64,000 nucleotides of DNA from Chelydra serpentina (Eukaryota; Chordata; Testudines; Chelydridae), in assembly GCA_037349315.1 (NCBI GenBank), contig JBAIAC010000023.1, forward strand, positions 36,928,501 to 36,992,500, given 5' to 3'. Under the pieces are notes generated by a model. It saw only the letters and a program-made list of their open reading frames with translations, did not search any database and was not told where the DNA came from. Positions 46,050 to 57,977 of this stretch are shown here, piece by piece. The first letter of the stretch is position 1. Every line of letters begins with the position of its first letter. A program made the translations under genes and the position numbers.

Positions 46050-47980
46050 CCAAGACTGGGCACTTACATCAGGGTTTCGCTAGTCAGTCTTTGAATGAGT
46101 AAATCAGCGCATAGAGAGCTCCAGTATCCAATGTTTAGGGCAGGAGAGGCCAACGTTTGAAAATTGAGTTTATTGGGTTATTGAATAAGCAGACCATGTA
46201 CCATTTGAAATTAAATATATTAAAAATATTCTGTTTGCAGTTCTCATCACTGAGGAGAAAACTCAATTATAAAAAGACCAAATTCTGTAGAACATTTCCA
46301 GGCAGATAAATTCACAAGTGGGAATCTACTAAGTTAGCTGGCACTAAAAACAACTTGGCGCTACAGAGCTTCAAAAGCTAAAATTGGGTAGCATATGACA
46401 GGAGTAGAATACTGAGAAGGAAGAAGTTGATAAACCATGACTGCCCCAATGTTGTTGTGTATTCTGACCTTCAGATACATTTTTAAAAAAGTAATAAGCC
46501 TGCCAAAACGTGCCATTGTAACTTATATTAACATTGTTTTGTTAACTGAAATTCTGCTACATGCAGGACTTTCTGTTTGTAAAGAAAATGGAATAGCTCT
46601 ACCTAAATAACATCAAGCACAGAAAGCACGAGCCATTCTTTTAGAGAGCCTACGCGCCACACTGGGGAGGGAACCTAACATGCTTTGGAACTGTCAAAGA
46701 TGGACAGTGAAGTACATTAAAGATGATTCTCTCAGGAGTTGCAGATGGCGAACAGTAGCAAATTTGACAAGTTAAAACCTCCAGTGTATGGCTGGACCAT
46801 GTTGCACAGACGTGGGGTGACCTTTAATAGGAAGGTCAAGATCTGCGGTGGATAAAGATTGGCAAGTGTACCATCTGGTAAAAGCCACAATAAGATTTAT
46901 TTTACCGCAAGAGTATTCAGACCTTTGTGATGGGAGAAGGGTGGGGCTATTAGGGGACCTGCAAGGAGGTAGCGAACTTTTCAGCTACTGGTGACAACCT
47001 GACTCATGTTGGCACTGACTGAAACTAATTAATGTTTGGTGGACTCAGTCCAGTTCTTTGTAGAACACAGTTTGCATCACACACACAGAAACTGACACAG
47101 TGCACTTCTTCTCAGTGTCAACTAAGAAACTCAGGACTGAATGTACAAGTGTCCTGCATGGAGCTTGGAGAGATGAGCAGAGGTTGCAGGAGGGAAATTT
47201 GGAGGAGGCAGCAGGACCCCTCTCTGTAAGCATATGGCTTGACTAGTTGCAGCATCTGTAAATAGTTCTCTTAATAAAGAGCCATTCTAGTTTTACAAGC
47301 ATGGAGTCCTTTCGTGTCCCGTGTGCTGGGTAATAACATGAAACAGAATGAGCCATGGAGAGTAAACTACTCGGAATGGTCCCTCCACAGTCACTTTGGC
47401 GCTATAATAAAGTATTGGAGCTCTTAATTGTTTCAGAAAAAGAGCAGCCACAGAAAGGGCTAAAATTCCTTTCCACAATATCTTCTTTTACTGGGGATCA
47501 TTTTCCACATGTAAATATGACAAAGCTTTTTGCAACACTTATGGAAATATGCTTTGTAACAACACTCCATGGCAGTCACTGGCGATCAGTTCAGTAATGT
47601 TTCTTGACCACACTAGAGTATGACTCAGAAGATGAAAAAATTTCCACTTACCAGGAATAATAAACACAGGGCATTGGGTCAGCAACTCTAGCTTTCTCTC
47701 TCTTTTAAGTTGGCAAAGTCAATTCAACCTTTTCTTATTTTGACGTTACAGCCATTTTACTTTTATGGAAACTAGGCTAACTGAACATGTGCAGCATAAA
47801 AAATGGAGATTTTTTTGCTTCTGCCGGTACTCTGCTTGAAGATTAATAGGAAACAGATGCAAAACTACAGATGCTGTAAACTAAATTTGCAACTGTTCTT
47901 ACAGAATGCCACATATTACAAAATCTGTGAATGTCTGCTTGATTTATACACACCCAGGGTACACATAAGCTTCCCGCCAG
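46050..47980. other. Intron, no feature recognised
   Basis: Mostly unassigned AT-rich sequence; no exon or clear repeat found. Confidence 0.4.
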
Positions 47981-47984
47981 TGAG

Positions 47985-48120
47985 ACCTGCTAAACTGAAG
48001 AATACTCTCCTAAAAGAGGGTATGGAAGCACTTAAAGCTAGACTGGCCAAAGCACTAGACAACATACTATGCAGGGAAATGAACTACACAACCTAGCAGG
48101 TCTTCTCCATCGCTAACGTG
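47985..48120 (+). repeat. Fragment resembling a CR1 3' end
   Basis: GGTATGGAAGCACTTAAAGC TAGACTGGCCAAAGCACTAG ACAACATACTATGCAGGGAA and AACCTAGCAGGTCTTCTCCA TCGCTAAC follow the order of CR1 3' UTRs. Weak; the 97-codon frame 47803-48096 overlaps it. Confidence 0.45.
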
Positions 48121-48249
48121 TGTCAATCTATTGTATAAAATATAAAGAAGAGGAAGGTGTCATTCTATTAGAATTAGTACTAAGGTAAACAGGAGAATAA
48201 TTTCAGATTTTGCACTTAGGTGAAAATCGGTAAGGAAAAGAAGGATCAT

Positions 48250-48455
48250 CTGGAGAGTAAAGCACAGAATGGGTGACAGGAGAACAGAGTTCTATTTTCT
48301 GCTCTGCCACATATGTCTTGTGACCTGGGACAAGTCACTCAGTGGCTTTGTGCCTCATCTGTGAAATGCAGCTATTAATACCCACCTGACACGGGTGTTG
48401 CAGAGCATTTTGAGATCCCGGGATAGAAGGTGCTATATAAGGGGAAATTATTGCT
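48250..48455 (+). repeat. MIR-like SINE
   Basis: AGAGTTCTATTTTCTGCTCT GCC, CTTGTGACCTGGGACAAGTC ACT, GTGCCTCATCTGTGAAATGC and CAGAGCATTTTGAGATCCCG then GTGCTATATAAGGGG. Confidence 0.85.
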
Positions 48456-48459
48456 ATTA

Positions 48460-50478
48460 ACTGTATTATTTGTATCCTTGAACCCCCACCCATGCTCTGA
48501 CCTGGATAGAATAGTGAAATTGTGCAGTTGAGCACTCAAAACCCAGCAAATGCCAAATGAAGGTTGTATGCTCAACCTCTCCTGTGTCCCTTTGCATGCA
48601 TGCATTACAGTATAGCATTTAACTAAGCATTGCCAGAAAGCCCTGTCCAACACACCTTACAAAGGATCCTCCTCCATGGAGGTGCAGAGCCTAAATTTAG
48701 AACTAAGTCCACCGTAGCTGAGCTCTTTCTCCAGTACAACTTCTTGTTCCACTGGACAGGCTGCTATACCCACCTGTGGATATGCTAATAAGCACCGAGG
48801 TAGGGATTCCCTCTTATATTCTTTCGAAGTTCTTGAGCTATGGAGACTCCGATTTGGACAGGAGAGTTTGGGAAAAGGAAGCTTTTTAGGATTCTCATAG
48901 CACCTCTTCATTATCAATAATAATAGGAAGCTAATAGGAAAAGGAAGCTTGAGGGGGCAAAGGAATCATTAGGGAAAGGGGACTTATAGGGTCCAGGAAC
49001 TAAAGGAGATTAGGATGAGGGACACTACAGCTACAATGTACAGCGGCAGTCTCTCTCTCTCTCTCTCTGCACAACAGAGTGTCATGGCCAAATCCTGCCT
49101 TCAGCTACAACAGCGCAAGCTCCTTGAAATCAAAGGGTTACATCTACCCAAATTCTGCCCTCAACTATACCCATGCAACCCCATTGATGTCCACGCTATT
49201 GAATAGGTGGATATGAGGACAGAATTTGATTCTAAGCATCCAATTCATTTTTAAAGTAAAAAATCTGTTCACCTGCTCAATCAACACATTTCTCACCATT
49301 TTTCATTATTATTAGGTACTGAGTGAACTGTACAGGATTCCAGAATGTTGAAAAGCTCAGAATTGAGTATCCGAGTTTGGCTTCTTTTCATGTCTGCTGG
49401 GCTGTAAAAGCATCTTCTTGCATTAGCTGGGTTAGGAATTGGCTTGGCTGCATGACTTTTGAGACGCTCAGCACTGTATTTAGGAGAATGATTTAGGCTA
49501 GAGGTCTGAAGTGTTCTGATATCACTTCTCTGCACATTGGAATTTTCCATCCTGCTCTTCCCCCTTCTCCTTTGCTTTCATTATCTCTCTCTATCCTGCT
49601 TCTGCACATTCATTTCTGCTTTAAAAAACCAGCTCTATCTGGAATGAGCATACTGCCTTTAAGGGGCTGGAAATACTATACTAGGATCCCAGATTGATAA
49701 TGAAGAGATGCTATAAGGATCCTAAAATGAGGATTCCATTTCCTTAAATCATAAGCAGTAAGAGAGGTAAAATATAAATGAATGGATCCTTGCAGCACAG
49801 CTACATTCAGCGTTTCTTCAGCAGTAATTTAGCGGGGATGTAAAGAATGTAATTTGCACTGATGTCTTTGAGCAACTCATTGGGGAAGGAGATTCTTGGG
49901 GCAGCAGTATGAAGGAGGTAAATGGACTCATTCTTGTCACTGATGTTAATTACTTTAAATCCATCTGTTCTGTGGAACAGGACAGGAGCTTTCTTCTTTA
50001 TGTATGACTCAATTCTTTTCTTCCCCCATGTCAGTGAGTTTCCCTCATTCTGTCTCTTCTCATTCTCCAAGTCACTTTCATTCTGCTTTTTCACTATTCT
50101 TCCAGTCACTTACTTTTCAAATCCTGTGGTCTGATTCTTAGAGCCACTAGGCCCTTTGTGCTGCTCCCCACTTCTTTGGAAATGTCAGAGTCGCTCCAAA
50201 CTAAGCTTTCCTACCTGGAGGATGGGTGATCACAAAGTGATTCATATGAATTACTGGTGATTATTGTTATTGTTTGTTTTCACTAGCACCCACAATACGC
50301 TAGGCAACCTCCAAACACAGAAGAAGGCCCAGTCCATCTCCGAAGACCTTACAAGATGAAAGGCAAACAGCCAGATCAAGCGTAGGGGAACGGGGCATAA
50401 TATATAAACAAAGTAATCCAAGTGGTAATTAGCCTTATTAGGCAATATGTTATAATAACCCCACAGAATAGAAATGCT
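48460..50478. other. Intron with a (TC)n microsatellite
   Basis: (TC)n about 49051-49068. Otherwise unassigned; the minus-strand frame 49807-50109 is Lys-rich with no recognised family or splice context. Confidence 0.45.
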
Positions 50479-50565
50479 GGGGCAGATCCTCAGCTGGTGT
50501 AAATTGCCTTAGCTCCACTGACTTCCACTGAACTCGGACAATTTACACCAGCCGATGATGTGCCC
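50479..50565. repeat. Short foldback repeat
   Basis: GGGGCAGATCCTCAGCTGGT GTAAATTG pairs with CAATTTACACCAGCCGATGA TGTGCCC; inner TAGCTCCACTGACTTCCACT G. Near-perfect hairpin. Confidence 0.85.
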
Positions 50566-50569
50566 AGCT

Positions 50570-52036
50570 GTATGCAGTGTTCATGTTTAGCCCTAAGGTC
50601 TAAAATTGCCTCTCTCTCTCTCACCTAAGGCCTTGTTGGAAATAGTTTTGTTTTGTTTTGTTTTTTCTAAATAGGTCTCTTTCACTTATTCATGTTCTTC
50701 AGCTTATGGCTGATTCTGAATGTTCCTCATTATGTTAGCAACCCCAGTGTAATTCTTTTATTTTTGTTTTTTATTTTTGTAAAGGAAAAATGATTCACTT
50801 ATTGGATTATATTAAGTATGAGAGGTTTAAAGTGCTCACAAAGGATAAAATGGCTGAATTTTATCCACAGGCTATTACCAGCGACAAAAATGATTTAAGT
50901 AAAAGAACCTAAAATCATACAATTTAAGAAAAGGGTTGGCAATATGCGGTTTGATTGTAACACATAACAACTCTACGGTGCTATTGATTTTTTTTTAGTG
51001 TGCCAACAAATACTCAGCAATGTCTGGCTTTTTGCAGAATATTAATGGAAAGTCACTGTGTTGAAATAACTAGTGTTTTTCGAAAGGCCCCTTTTCTTGA
51101 TATGCCAACAATTTTCCTAATAATGTTCAAGGAGCTTTACTTGAAGTACAGTGAATGTTAAAAAAAAGAAGAAAAGAAAAAAAGAGAAAGCAACAGCAGA
51201 TCCGACAGAACAAGAACAAAAAGTCAACTCTTTGAAGAGCAACTCTAACAAAATACCTTCTCCAAAACTCTTCAAAAAACCCATTCATCCCTAAGTCCTC
51301 TGTTCAGATAGATAGGCCTTTGCAACATAATTAAAAGCAAAAAACGGAGCTGTTTCAATCCAAAAGAGAGAGAATTCCGATTTTGCTGCTATGTTTCATA
51401 AGAGCATGATCAGAAACAAGGAAAAGTTAAGTTAGAAACCTACCCCACCATTCGTTACTTATTTTGGTTTATGCTTTTAACGTAAATGATTGACTCTTGA
51501 AATCTCCCCAAATCACTTTTAATTATTGCACTCTATTTGCTGCTCCTGAGCAGACTGTTATAAGATGATGATGATCATTATTTTGTAACTCTGAAATTCC
51601 CCAATCCGTATGGAATGGTGCATTTTTATTGGAGTTTCAATAGTAATTATTTATCTAATTATTGTTCTTATTTATCAGCACCATTATCATTATTCAGAAG
51701 GTGAGAGTCATAGCTTGGATGATAGTCATGCATCAATACTCCACCTCTACTGGAATATACTTCTGAGGAGATTTATAAGTTAAGAAGCATTAGCCTCAGA
51801 CAACAATGCTCATTCATTGCAGTAATGAACACTGAGATGCTAATGTATTTCAAATACATATAATCTACTTTTGTAATGTAATGCAGTATGTGAAGATTTA
51901 GCTGCATAATTCTCATTGAGTTAACTGATGACATTGAAAACACCCCATTTAGAGTTCTCTCAATAGTGAAGAATAACACAATGAAACAACAGCTGCTTGC
52001 CTTATTTGTGTAACTGGACCTAATAAAATCGCTTAC
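50570..52036. other. Intron, no repeat recognised
   Basis: AT-rich, repeat-poor intron immediately downstream (minus strand) of the exon at 52037. Contains several TAATTA/ATTATT motifs; possibly conserved non-coding but not shown. Confidence 0.4.
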
Positions 52037-52133
52037 CTGTGTTGCAGGTACTAATTCTAAATCTGATGTTGAATTGGACTCCAAGGCACTTTTGACACTA
52101 GTCAGCTCAGACTGCGATGTGTTCTCTGTAGAC
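52037..52133 (-). CDS. PEX5L: PEX5L coding exon (SQSEL...ELVPATQ segment)
   Basis: A 97-nt exon: acceptor TATATAG, donor GTAAGC. The first G completes the Trp codon begun in the exon at 54892. It then reads STENTSQSELTSVKSALESN followed by STSDLELVPATQ, aligning with SSEHRSQPELSGGKSALN...ELVAPTQ in human. Ser/Thr/Glu-rich and probably disordered. It ends in phase 0. Sequence is less conserved than the flanking exons, as expected for this linker. Confidence 0.92.
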
Positions 52134-52439
52134 CTATATATAATGCATTTACATATTCATTATTGTATACCAAGCAGCTATATCTGTCAGTTTAATAAAT
52201 ACAACATGACTAATTGGGTTAATTCTGTTAGCTGAGTAGTTTTTAATCAGTGGATACTGATCATGCACTGACTCTTCTTCCTTCTTTGTTCTGTCTGTTA
52301 CACATGTCAGCCCCATGCACACAATAATCGACACAACCTGTACTCATAGAAGAGATCTGGGATCTGATTTGCCATTATATAGGGTAAGCCAATGGAGTTA
52401 GATTGTCATGGACCTAGTATAATTAAGTGGAGAATCAGG

Positions 52440-52585
52440 CCCAGAGCACTGTTCTCTCTATTTTATAGCTAGGTGAACGGAGGCGCAGAAAGATTAAGTG
52501 ATTTGCCCAAAGCCACTGAGGGAGTCAAAGTGTGAGCAAGGATCTGCACTCCAGAACCCCAGGCTCTCAGTCCCTTACTCAGACC
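52440..52585 (-). repeat. MIR-like SINE fragment, antisense
   Basis: TATTTTATAGCTAGGTGAAC, GATTAAGTGATTTGCCCAAA GCCAC and CACTCCAGAACCCCAGGCTC TCAGTCCC are the antisense MIR body. Confidence 0.75.
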
Positions 52586-53264
52586 ATGCCTCTCTCCCCT
52601 TGCCCAGTAGCCTAGTTTCCTTCCTTTCTAAGTTCTACAAGTGGTAATGCAGAAATGAAACACACTGGGCCAAATTCAGCCCTGTGTGAGTGAGTGAAAC
52701 TCAAGTGGAAATCTCCGAGCAAAGTTGGCAGTGATGTAAACAGTGATGTAAAATTGGTGGGGGTGCATGTAATGGTAATGTAGTGATTTGACATTCAGAA
52801 GGTGTGCAAAATGAGCATAGCTTACATGCCAAGAGGACAGCAGAAATAAGCAATTAAAAGGAAGACCCCCATATAGGGCCCAATTCTGCCCTCACTTACA
52901 CTTTCTGGAACTTAAAATCAGTCATGTTGCAAAGGGCAGAAGAGAGAGCAGAATTTAGCTTGTCTATTTTATCTTGTATTCTCCTGTTAGTTGCTTTTCC
53001 TGATACATACATTACATCTTCTGTCCCTTGGTGTGTAAGTTGCCCTCGTTTCCACACCCACTGAATGCAGTCCAAGTTGCATTACTTTAACACTTTTATT
53101 CACCTGTGCCTGTTTTTAGATCACATTTAGTTTGCCATGTATCTCAAACCACATGACGATTTGGGGAATCTGTCTATGTACAACTTGTGAATTCCGCTTA
53201 ATATGAAATTGCTGTATCATCAAATGCTTTAGTGTACACGGATTCTACCATTTGTTGTACCCTG

Positions 53265-54240
53265 AGACCATGGACAATGGAGGGTTGTTAAACCTTGATG
53301 GCTCCCATTCAAGTGGGAGTAACCTAGGACAATCAGAGGGCTGAAGCCTAGGGAAACCAGTCTGACCAAGTTTGTCTGCAGGGAAAGGGTTTGGAGAGCA
53401 GAAAATCCACATACAGGGGAATAAAGTCAGGTATTAATATGTGCTCTTAAAAGCCCCAGAGCCTGAGAAGCTCAGAGAGAACTCAGAGAAACAGGACGCT
53501 TGGGCAGAAGAGGCATGCTTTTGTAGCAAGGGGTCTTTTTTAACTGGAGGACCAGCTGAGGAAGAAGGAAGCTGGTTGCACAGGTGAAAGAGAGACTCCA
53601 TGATTCAGAAGAGAAGCCATGTGCAGGAGGGGGATCTGGACTCCTTAAGGATTTTGGCCTATGCCCAAAAAACGACCAACAGTGGTGAGCAAACACGCAG
53701 GAAAGTGTGTACAGGTGTGTTTCCTGTTTTGTTTAGATCTGTGTATTTCTCATGCTATCTAAAGAGTGATTGGTTTTTGGACCCAGAGGTAGGGTGACCA
53801 GACAGCAAGTGTGAAAAATCGGGACAGAGGGTGGGGGGTAATAGGAACCTATATAAGAAAAAGACCCAAAAATCGGGACTGTCCCTATAAAATCGGGACA
53901 TCTGGTCACCCTATAGATGAGGTGACTGTAAAGCCAGCCTGCCCTCAAGGTTGAGCTCTGGGAAAGGGTGTGCTTATGCTACTGGGAAGTCTGGGGTGGG
54001 GGATTAGCACTGGTCCTGGTGGCCTAGGGCAGTTGGGCCGCAAGGCCCCATTTCCATGAAAGGGTAACAGACAGAGAGCTTGTGGCTATGCAGCGTACCA
54101 GAGAGGCCAAGGAAAGAAGTGGTGCTGCAGCCTACTCAGACCAAGGGCAACGCAGCAGCGCATGGGTCTAGCCTGTTGGGACCCTAACACAGCAGCCTGG
54201 TGAGTGTTCGACAGAGGGAGCTTTACCAGGGCTGTGTGAC
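53265..54240 (+). repeat. About 1-kb interspersed repeat with a nested MITE
   Basis: CCTGAGACCATGGACAATGG to GGGCTGTGTGACA; the right end resembles those of 24227-24902. Contains the 120-bp MITE at 53792-53911. Limits tentative. Confidence 0.4.
53792..53911. mobile_element. MITE with TA target duplication
   Basis: Perfect ends GGGTGACCAGA and TCTGGTCACCC, each flanked by TA (53790-53791, 53912-53913). Interior AAAATCGGGACAG / ACTGTCCCTATAAAATCGGG. TA duplication points to Tc1/mariner-type mobilisation. Confidence 0.88.
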
Positions 54241-54252
54241 AAGCCATCATTT

Positions 54253-54720
54253 ATGTCAGCGGTTCCCAAGCGTTTTATGAAGGTGACCCGTTTATTCTTT
54301 TTTTTGCGACCCACCATATGTATATGCACCCTCTGCCCTGACACTGCAGCTCTAATTATTGCCTGGTGTGGCGGGGAAGCCCTTGTGAAGGGGAGGCTGG
54401 AGGGCAAGAGTGCCTCACACGCCCCACGCTATGGCGGCTCCTGTCCTGTGAGGCTGGGCCCAGCTCCCCGTTCCAGGCATTGTGACCTGACACGCTAGGT
54501 TGCAGCGCTACTCAGGTTTGGCCCAGCCGCCCTTCTGTCAGGTGGCAATGCCCAGAGCAAGGAGCCGGGCCCAGCCCAGAAACTGCCACCACGGGATGAG
54601 TGTGGGGTGGGCTTGCTCTCCAACCTTCCCCACACCAGGCCGTCCTCTCCGCTCCAAGCCAGGATTAGGCCTGCTGAACTCCACCTGCTGTATTCTAGGA
54701 CTCGTCTAAAAATTGGTGGA
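54253..54720 (+). repeat. Left end of a hAT-like element plus GC-rich repeat
   Basis: CAGCGGTTCCCAAGCG starts like a hAT terminus; a matching right end (for instance TTTGAGAACCAGC near 55220) lacks a target duplication. Unresolved. Confidence 0.35.
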
Positions 54721-54891
54721 AAAAAAGTTAACTTATAATTTACATACTTACTACATTACGTCCAAAATGTTTGAGCGCTATCAGTGTAGCCAAACTGAGG
54801 AAATAATATTATGACTTGCCATCAACACAGCATTAGTGAGAACTGAGAGACAAGAGCTGGAAATATTTTCTCAGGAAATCAAGTGTTTTAC

Positions 54892-55018
54892 CATAAAAGC
54901 TCTTTTGATGGAGCTCTAGATGATGAAGATTTTCGTTCTGTAGCTGAATGACCCTTGCTGTTCCTCTCTCCGTGAAACTTCACTTCATCCCATTTCTCGA
55001 GCTGCGTCTGAATATTTA
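54892..55018 (-). CDS. PEX5L: PEX5L coding exon (IQTQLEKW segment)
   Basis: A 127-nt exon with acceptor TTTTTTCCAG and donor GTAAAA. With the bases carried over it reads VN then IQTQLEKWDEVKFHGERN, SKGHSATERKSSSSRAPS and KELLW, against IQTQLEKWDDVKFHGDRN...KELLW in human. It is easily missed because no long open frame marks it: it sits between a repeat block (53265-54720) and the GC-rich repeat at 55300-56110. Phase in 1, phase out 2, both matching the neighbouring exons exactly. The acceptor gives Val-Asn where human has a single Asp. Confidence 0.92.
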
Positions 55019-55299
55019 CTGGAAAAAAGTGAATCTTTTAGGGAACCTAATTCACAAAACATTATGTCTACAGCTCCATGTAATGGTGGTGAGGAAACTG
55101 CCCCTCAAAATCACTAAAACCCTATGTTTCTATGATGATTGGAAAGCATATGGTTTAGGTGGGGCCCAATCCTCATGAACTTTTGGGCAGTTGAAATTCC
55201 TGGGAAAAACTGACATATTTGAGAACCAGCAATAAGTTACCTAAATCTTGATTTTCATAGTCACTAACATTTTAAGATTCTTGTTCAGGAAATAAGTGG

Positions 55300-56110
55300 G
55301 ACTTTGCTTGAACTCAGTTATTTTTAAGCTTGCGATTCTTTCACGGAGGTTGCAGAAGTCATGGATTTTGTGATTTTCCGTGACCTCTGTGACTTCCACA
55401 GCAGCTGGTGCAGCTGACGTTAGGGGTGCCAAAGCAGCTGGCCCCTGGGTTACAAGCTTCCTCTGCTGGTGCCTGGAGCCGGCCCTGGTTACAAGTACAG
55501 TAGGCATTTGTAATATCTGCTGATTTTAAAGGAAGGTCTAAAAAGTGGCCCCTGGGCCAGCTGCTTGGGCGCCCCATGGCTAGCTGCACCGGCCACTGCT
55601 GGAGCGACCTGGGCCCAGCTGCTCCTGCAGTCTCCAGGGCCAGACACACCAGCTGCTGCTGCTCAGGAGGCCCTGGGCAGCTGACCCCGGAGACCGCCCA
55701 AGCAGCGGCCGGTGTGGCTGGTCCCAGGGACCGTCCAAGCAGCGGTCCTGGGGGCAGCCCAAGGGAGTGTCTGAGCAGCAGTCCTGGGGGCTGCCCCGGG
55801 GCCAACCACACCAGCCGCTGCTCAGGCGGCCCTAGGCAGCTGGCTCCAGGAACCGTGGGAACAGCAGCTGATGTGGCTGGCTCAAGGGAGTACTGGGGGT
55901 GCCCTGGGAACTGCCCGAGCAGCAGCGGGGTGGCTGGAGGGATCTGGAGAGCGGTCCCCGGGAGCAGCGGCTGGGGGGCAGTCGACTCCCAGCACTGGAG
56001 CAGGGCACCCCTCGCAGAGTAGTGGGGCCCCAAAAGTAGAGATTTAGTCATGGGTATTTTTGGTAAAAGTCATGGGCAGGTCACGGGTGGTGAATTTTTA
56101 TTTATTGTCC
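55300..56110. repeat. GC-rich repeat with internal tandem modules
   Basis: Flanked by GTCATGGATTTTGTGATTTT CCGTGACC (55353) and GTCATGGGCAGGTCACGGG (56080), around a GC-rich core of recurring CAGCAGC/GGCCCTGGGCAGCTG modules (55555-56030). The 230-codon minus and 148-codon plus frames are products of this composition. Confidence 0.6.
55457..55543 (+). repeat. Direct repeat, copy 1 of 2
   Basis: CTTCCTCTGCTGGTGCCTGG AGCCGGCCCTGGTTACAAGT ... GATTTTAAAGGAAGGTCTAA AA; the second copy at 56377-56462 differs by only about two bases. GTTACAAG also flanks the first 31 bases on the left. Confidence 0.9.
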
Positions 56111-56218
56111 ATAACTTTTACTAAAAATACTTACTTAATTATTTCAATGTAAATTATATACATTGCAGGGATTGTGGCAGCTTCTTGGTTGTTTTGGTTA
56201 TTTTTAACCTGTAGATCA

Positions 56219-56409
56219 GGGGTGGCCAACCTGAGCCTGAGAAGGAGCCAGAATTTACCAATGTACATTGCCAAAGAGCCACAGTAATACATCATCAGGC
56301 TCCCATCAGCTTCTCCACCACCCCCACCCCGCCACTGCCAGAACCTCCTGCCTGCCGCAGCCCTGCCAAGCACATGCTTCCTCCGCTGGTGCCTGGAGCC
56401 GGCCCTGGT
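56219..56409. mobile_element. hAT-like element
   Basis: CAGGGGTGGCCAACCTGAGC at left and GCCTGGAGCCGGCCCTG at right are hAT-type termini (CAGGG...CCCTG). Flanking 8-mers (CTGTAGAT, GTTACAAG) do not match, so it may be a chimera of two families. Confidence 0.6.
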
Positions 56410-56462
56410 TACAAGTACAGTAGGCATTTGTAATATCTGCTGATTTTAAAGAAGGTCTAAAA
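56377..56462 (+). repeat. Direct repeat, copy 2 of 2
   Basis: Same sequence as 55457-55543 (one substitution, one single-base deletion). Here the left part is the right end of the hAT-like element at 56219-56409. Confidence 0.9.
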
Positions 56463-57367
56463 TGGGCCTGGCTGGTTTGAGAGCTGTGTCTTGCTCTAAC
56501 TTCTAATAATATCCCCAGGTGATGACCTTGTTGTTTTTTAATGAGGATTTTTTTGTGTGCAACTTCTATTCATCCATTTTCAAAGCCTTTTGAGAGAGAA
56601 TTCAGTGATCCAGGATGCACACTTACGGTTAATTGTTTGCACATACATTGATCCATTATTAGGAGTGGCTTACATTATCCAGCACAGAAGTATTTAAGAT
56701 GATATTTTTATCTCTTCCTATCCTTTACCAGTATTTAACATTTATAGCTCCAGTCCTTCACCTGGATCCCTTTCCTCTTTAATGTAACCTCTTTTCCACA
56801 GCACACACTAGTCTCAATGTATATCATCCTGGGAGACAACACCTAGAATATTGCATTCAGTCTTGGGCAATTCATTACCGGAAAACAAGAGGGTAGGATT
56901 TTCAAAAATATCTAAGTGAGTTAGTCAGTGTTAACTAGGCACCTATCAATAGGAGTTAGGCACCTAACTCATTCAGGTGCTTTTGAAGATCCCACCCAGA
57001 GACAATCTGGAAAGAGTTTTGAGAAAGTTGCCCCCTCTCACCCCGTGATTTTATTTAAGTTCTGAGAGTTCACCTCACAAGAAGCATTGCTCACCATTTA
57101 TAAGTTATTGGTTTATATTTAATTAAAACTTGGCATTTGTATGCCTCTTTCTGGTAGCTACCATCTTGTTGATTAAAAGCTAATATGAAATGGTTAGTGA
57201 GAGACAGTATGCCAGAGATGATAAATTACTTTCAAACCAGCCCAGCTTGGAAATGTATTATCTTAATGGCCGTCGGATCAACATTGCAAAATGAGTTTGT
57301 GGACAGAGCCCAGCTCCTAATAGATAAGTGTCCACATCATAAAAGTGACCCTCACAATTGACACCGA

Positions 57368-57653
57368 GGGTATGTCTACATTGCAATTAAAAACCTGCGG
57401 CTGCCCTGTGCCAGCTGACTTGGGCTTGTGGGGCTCAGGCTCAGGGGCTGTTTAATTGCAGTGTAGACATTTGGGCTTGGGTTGGGGACTGAGCTCCAGG
57501 ACCCTGTGAGGTGGGAGGGTCCCAGAGCTCAGGCTGCAGCCTTAGCTTGAATGGCAACACCTCAGTGAAACATCCCCTTATCCCGAGCCCCGCAAGCCTG
57601 AGTCATCTGGCATGGGCCAGCTGCGGGTGTCTAATTGCAGTGTAGACATACCC
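57368..57653. mobile_element. Inverted-repeat element (GTCTACACTGC type)
   Basis: GGGTATGTCTACATTGCAAT TAAAAACC and GTGTCTAATTGCAGTGTAGA CATACCC pair; inner arms TGCCAGCTGACTTGGGCTTG / CAAGCCTGAGTCATCTGGCA also pair. 286 bp. Confidence 0.88.
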
Positions 57654-57977
57654 TGAGTTTGATTTTATTTTCATTTAACAGCTTCCCTCCACTATAAAAA
57701 CACTTGACCCTCTTACCAAGACATTCCATTGTACGGGCCAGCTTCTCCATTGCCCTGCACCCCGTGTAATCATTTACACCAGCGCATATCGAGAGTAAAG
57801 GGGGTATAAAATGCTACGAACTCACAATTTACTTGCACTGTGCAGTGGAGTAAATGTCTACAGAAGGTGTATGGCAATGGAGAAGATGGCCCGGTGTGCT
57901 ATTTTGTGATAGCAGCAAGGAGGAATTGGTAAAGTTAAGCATGGCTGAGTGGCACTGACGAAATAACCAGCTCTTAC

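Noticed and set aside
50645..50665. (TTTTG)n run and other short simple repeats
   Set aside because: Ordinary microsatellites with no further structure.
55359..56051. 230-codon minus-strand and 148-codon plus-strand frames
   Set aside because: GC-rich tandem modules in a repeat leave all frames open; no recognisable protein, and both strands are equally open.
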